A stretch of 64,000 nucleotides of DNA from Xylocopa sonorina (lineage: Eukaryota; Arthropoda; Insecta; Hymenoptera; Apidae): positions 9,168,033-9,232,032 of the forward strand of contig NC_135194.1 in assembly GCF_050948175.1 (NCBI RefSeq), given 5' to 3'. A program made the position numbers and the translations under genes. Below the pieces are notes generated by a model. It did no database searches. It saw nothing but the letters and a program-made list of their open reading frames with translations, and was not told where the DNA came from. This document shows, piece after piece, positions 61,646 to 64,000 of the stretch; the first letter of the stretch is position 1; each line of letters begins with the position of its first letter.

Positions 61646-63010
61646 GTAAGTATAATTACATCCACTCCAATGACCAACGTGATTTTTGGTAACGAATAAA
61701 ACGCCAGTTAAAAAAGACACTCTACCGCCACGATCGATAAAGAAAGTAGCAATCGTGAACGAAGAGTTAGCCCTAGAGCCTCGTTGAGATATCTCTTTAG
61801 AACCAGGTTACCCCTGTCATATAAAACAGCGTTAGTAATTGCAGGAATGGCCGTTTCCTTCCACCAACAGCCGTTTCCTTCGCGAGCGAGTGACCTTTAA
61901 GCCTCGTACGGATCGCCATCCGGCGGTTCCGCCGTAAGAGTCTCAGGGACCAGCCAACAGATTGCCTGCCGGTCTCCAGCCACGCCAGGGTGGAAAAGTT
62001 CGCTGACATCGTGTAGGGTCGTACGGGACACCTGCAACAGCTTAATAGTTTATGGCGGCCCGTTGGACTTACTTCGTCGACGATATTTTCCACGTTGGTT
62101 GGAAAGCGGTAACGTCGCCAGGAACGGAGAGGGTGGGTTAGGCGAGGGGCGAGTCGAGCCAAGCGACGAAGGGGAGATCGCGACGTCCGAGTTGGTTAGA
62201 ACGACGAAATAAAAGGAACCGTCCGCGATAGGAAGAAAACAGGGCAATTATTCGAGGCTCGAACGGGGACACTTTTATTAAAGTTTCTTATCAAGCCGCC
62301 GCGTGATGTATAATGTCATGCTCGAAGCGTTTTTCGCGAGGGGTACTTACCTCGCTCTGAAAAGCGTGCGGGAGATCCGCTCGGTGTACTTGGGAGATTT
62401 ATGGACGTCGGGGACATTTTTTTCACGCCTGAAGCTGCTATATTTTCGTAGGGTTCGATCGTTAATGCGTTCAAGAACTTTCAGAGCGTAGGGGTGGGGC
62501 AACGTTATCGAACACTCTCTTTCTCGTGGGAGTATATCTTTTGAAAATATTTTCGAAACCCTACAGTCGAGAGGGTGTAACACGAAACCAACCGTTCGAT
62601 CGGGACTCGGATCGTCTAGCTTTCGTCACTACGAGATCCGATAGCAAAGGGAAAGGACAAACATTAGGGGGTGCCATAAATTAGACCCTTCTTGGTACCG
62701 CGTTGTGGAGGGGGTTTCACTGTTTTCTGACCACGACACAGCGATGGGTCATTCTTTGTAAAATCGTCGAAGCCAACGGACGCCTCGATAGACACAGAAT
62801 TTAACTTCGTTATTTTTTATAGTCTCGCTTTTACTACTTGCAATACTCATAGTATTTCTCTAATACTTGTGGTATTCGTATTACAGTTCGTTTTTGGCAT
62901 TATAATAACGGAATTGTGTATATTCGTCTACATATAAAATTGACAAGTGACAAATTAATATTATAAATTAAAGTGTTGAATTGCACGTATAAAGAACCAG
63001 TAGTCGTACT
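61646..63010. other. Non-coding stretch between ratchet point 2 and tRNA-Ile copy 3
   Basis: CpG-rich to about 62.6 kb, then AT-rich toward the tRNA. No gene is recognised. A perfect donor word GAG|GTAAGTAC lies on the minus strand near 62345, but no matching exon frame could be supported. Confidence 0.5.
62620..63010 (+). repeat. Diverged flank shared by the tRNA-Ile loci (copy C)
   Basis: CGTCACTACGAGATCCGATAG aligns with copy A's flank. CATAAATTAGACCCTTCTTG, CATTCTTTGTAAAATCGT and the terminal CAGTAGTCGTACT align with copy B's flank. It is the longest of the three flanks and bridges the other two. Confidence 0.65.
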
Positions 63011-63084
63011 GGCCCATTAGCTCAGTTGGTTAGAGCGTCGTGCTAATAACGCGAAGGTCGTGGGTTCGATCCCCCCATGGGCCA
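63011..63084 (+). tRNA. tRNA-Ile(AAT), copy 3
   Basis: Identical over all 74 bases to the other two tRNA-Ile genes, with anticodon AAT at 63045-63047. All arms pair and it is followed by a T-run five bases after the gene. It lies 634 bp from the convergent tRNA-Glu, the same convergent layout as tRNA-Ile copy 1 with tRNA-Arg. Confidence 0.98.
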
Positions 63085-63705
63085 AGTAATTTTTTTTTCC
63101 ACCGTGGCCCAATGGAAAAACCACCAATCATCAAATCTATACATTCGAAACTTCGATACTCCTTTTTTTTTGTACTTTTTCTTCGTCCCTACGTGCACGA
63201 AATATAGATTCGGGAAGTTTGCACCGCCAGTACTGTCGTACCAAAACTTGGTGGCGAATACGTGCCTGTTCGGAAGGAAGTGCGAAGAAAGAAAAGAATT
63301 TTAGTTTCGGTCAAGTAAAATACCAAGAAACTTTCAAAAGCTGCGACCGCGCGTCTAATTGAGTAACTTTTCCCCGTTCGATGCGACTTGTTTCGAGGGA
63401 GCTAGCTATAATAGAAGTATTTTCGAGCGATCTCTCGAAGGGAGGAGACATCGTTTTCGTAATAGGAAAAAGTTCCTTCGTTTAACCAGAACAACGACTC
63501 GTTTATTTACTTCATGGAAAGGTGGTGGTCTCTGGATTCGGTGATTCTTTGGTCTCTTCTAATACCGCACGTTCTTAACTTCGCGTGCATTCCTTTCATC
63601 ACATTTTGTTACTAACAAAATATGTTCAGTATAAAAAACAGTAGTACGTAGAAACGACGAACAATAGTGATGATAAACGTTAAGTTGTAAGAAAGTGAAA
63701 AAAGT
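63085..63705. other. Spacer between tRNA-Ile copy 3 and tRNA-Glu
   Basis: Mixed-composition DNA, AT-rich at both ends. I see no gene in it; short open frames only. Confidence 0.6.
63090..63098 (+). terminator. Pol III terminator of tRNA-Ile copy 3
   Basis: A run of nine T begins five bases after the gene. Confidence 0.9.
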
Positions 63706-63711
63706 AAAAAA
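63706..63711 (-). terminator. Pol III terminator of tRNA-Glu
   Basis: Six T on the minus strand, about seven bases past the tRNA 3' end. Confidence 0.85.
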
Positions 63712-63717
63712 GAAATT

Positions 63718-63789
63718 TTCCGGTACCGGGAATCGAACCCGAGCCTCCTGGGTGAAAGCCAGGTATCCTAGCCACTAGACCATACCGGA
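63718..63789 (-). tRNA. tRNA-Glu(TTC)
   Basis: This is a 72-nt tRNA gene. The acceptor stem TCCGGTA/TACCGGA is fully paired and the discriminator is A. It has the D-arm region TGGTCTAGTGGCTAGGATAC and the anticodon loop CTTTCAC with anticodon TTC (complement of 63754-63756). The T-loop is GGTTCGATTCC. There is no intron or encoded CCA. The characteristic eukaryotic tRNA-Glu start TCCGGTATGGTCTAGTGG supports identity. Confidence 0.98.
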
Positions 63790-64000
63790 TTTGATGAGTG
63801 GTATGAATCAAGTTCTGCTCTTAACGATATAACTAACATATAAAATCTTCATTTTATTAAATTTCCAATATTATTTTATTACGATAACATGGCACAATAT
63901 GCGCATCCTACAATACTTATTAAAATTACAAATTTATAATTAAGCCATGATGAAATTATGTAGCTGTTAAAGAAGAAGTGCTTATCGTTACGAAACGATT
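63790..64000. other. AT-rich end of window
   Basis: No feature is recognised; this is the 5' flank of the minus-strand tRNA-Glu gene. Confidence 0.6.

Overview
This window reads as nuclear DNA of an insect, most likely a hymenopteran (bee-like). The support is metazoan-type tRNA genes without an encoded CCA, a canonical U3 snoRNA, a Tc1-type transposon, a CpG-rich but interspersed AT/GC background, and no dense gene packing. The taxonomic placement is inference. I found no host protein-coding exon. Apart from the transposase, the open frames are short, overlap one another in several frames, and resemble no family I recognise.

Layout. 1-2.9 kb: unannotated DNA. 2.88-3.55 kb: tandem duplication of a unit of about 330 bp. 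3.5-16.6 kb: CpG-rich non-coding DNA. 16.69-16.90 kb: U3 snoRNA gene (+). 17.57-17.65 kb: tRNA-Ser(AGA) (-). 17.7-25.1 kb: non-coding. 25.17-26.82 kb: complete Tc1/mariner-type element with a TA target duplication, 221-bp terminal inverted repeats that look identical, and an intact DD34E transposase. 26.8-42.2 kb: non-coding apart from a strong recursive splice site (ratchet point) near 29.10 kb. 42.20-43.07 kb: tRNA-Ile(AAT) (+) and tRNA-Arg(ACG) (-). 44.25-44.65 kb and 58.04-58.46 kb: two more tandem duplications with units of about 200 bp. 57.03 and 63.01 kb: two further tRNA-Ile(AAT) genes identical to the first. 61.58 kb: second ratchet point. 63.72-63.79 kb: tRNA-Glu(TTC) (-).

How it fits together. 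The best hypothesis is that most of the window is the interior of one very long intron of a plus-strand gene, removed in steps by recursive splicing. Two plus-strand sites join a polypyrimidine tract and CAG directly to GTGAGT. Each is followed 56 or 62 bases later by a GTAAGT donor, the layout expected of recursive-splicing exons. The snoRNA, the tRNAs and the transposon would then be genes nested in that intron. The host gene cannot be named from this window. The RNA genes lie in locally AT-rich stretches within a CpG-rich background.
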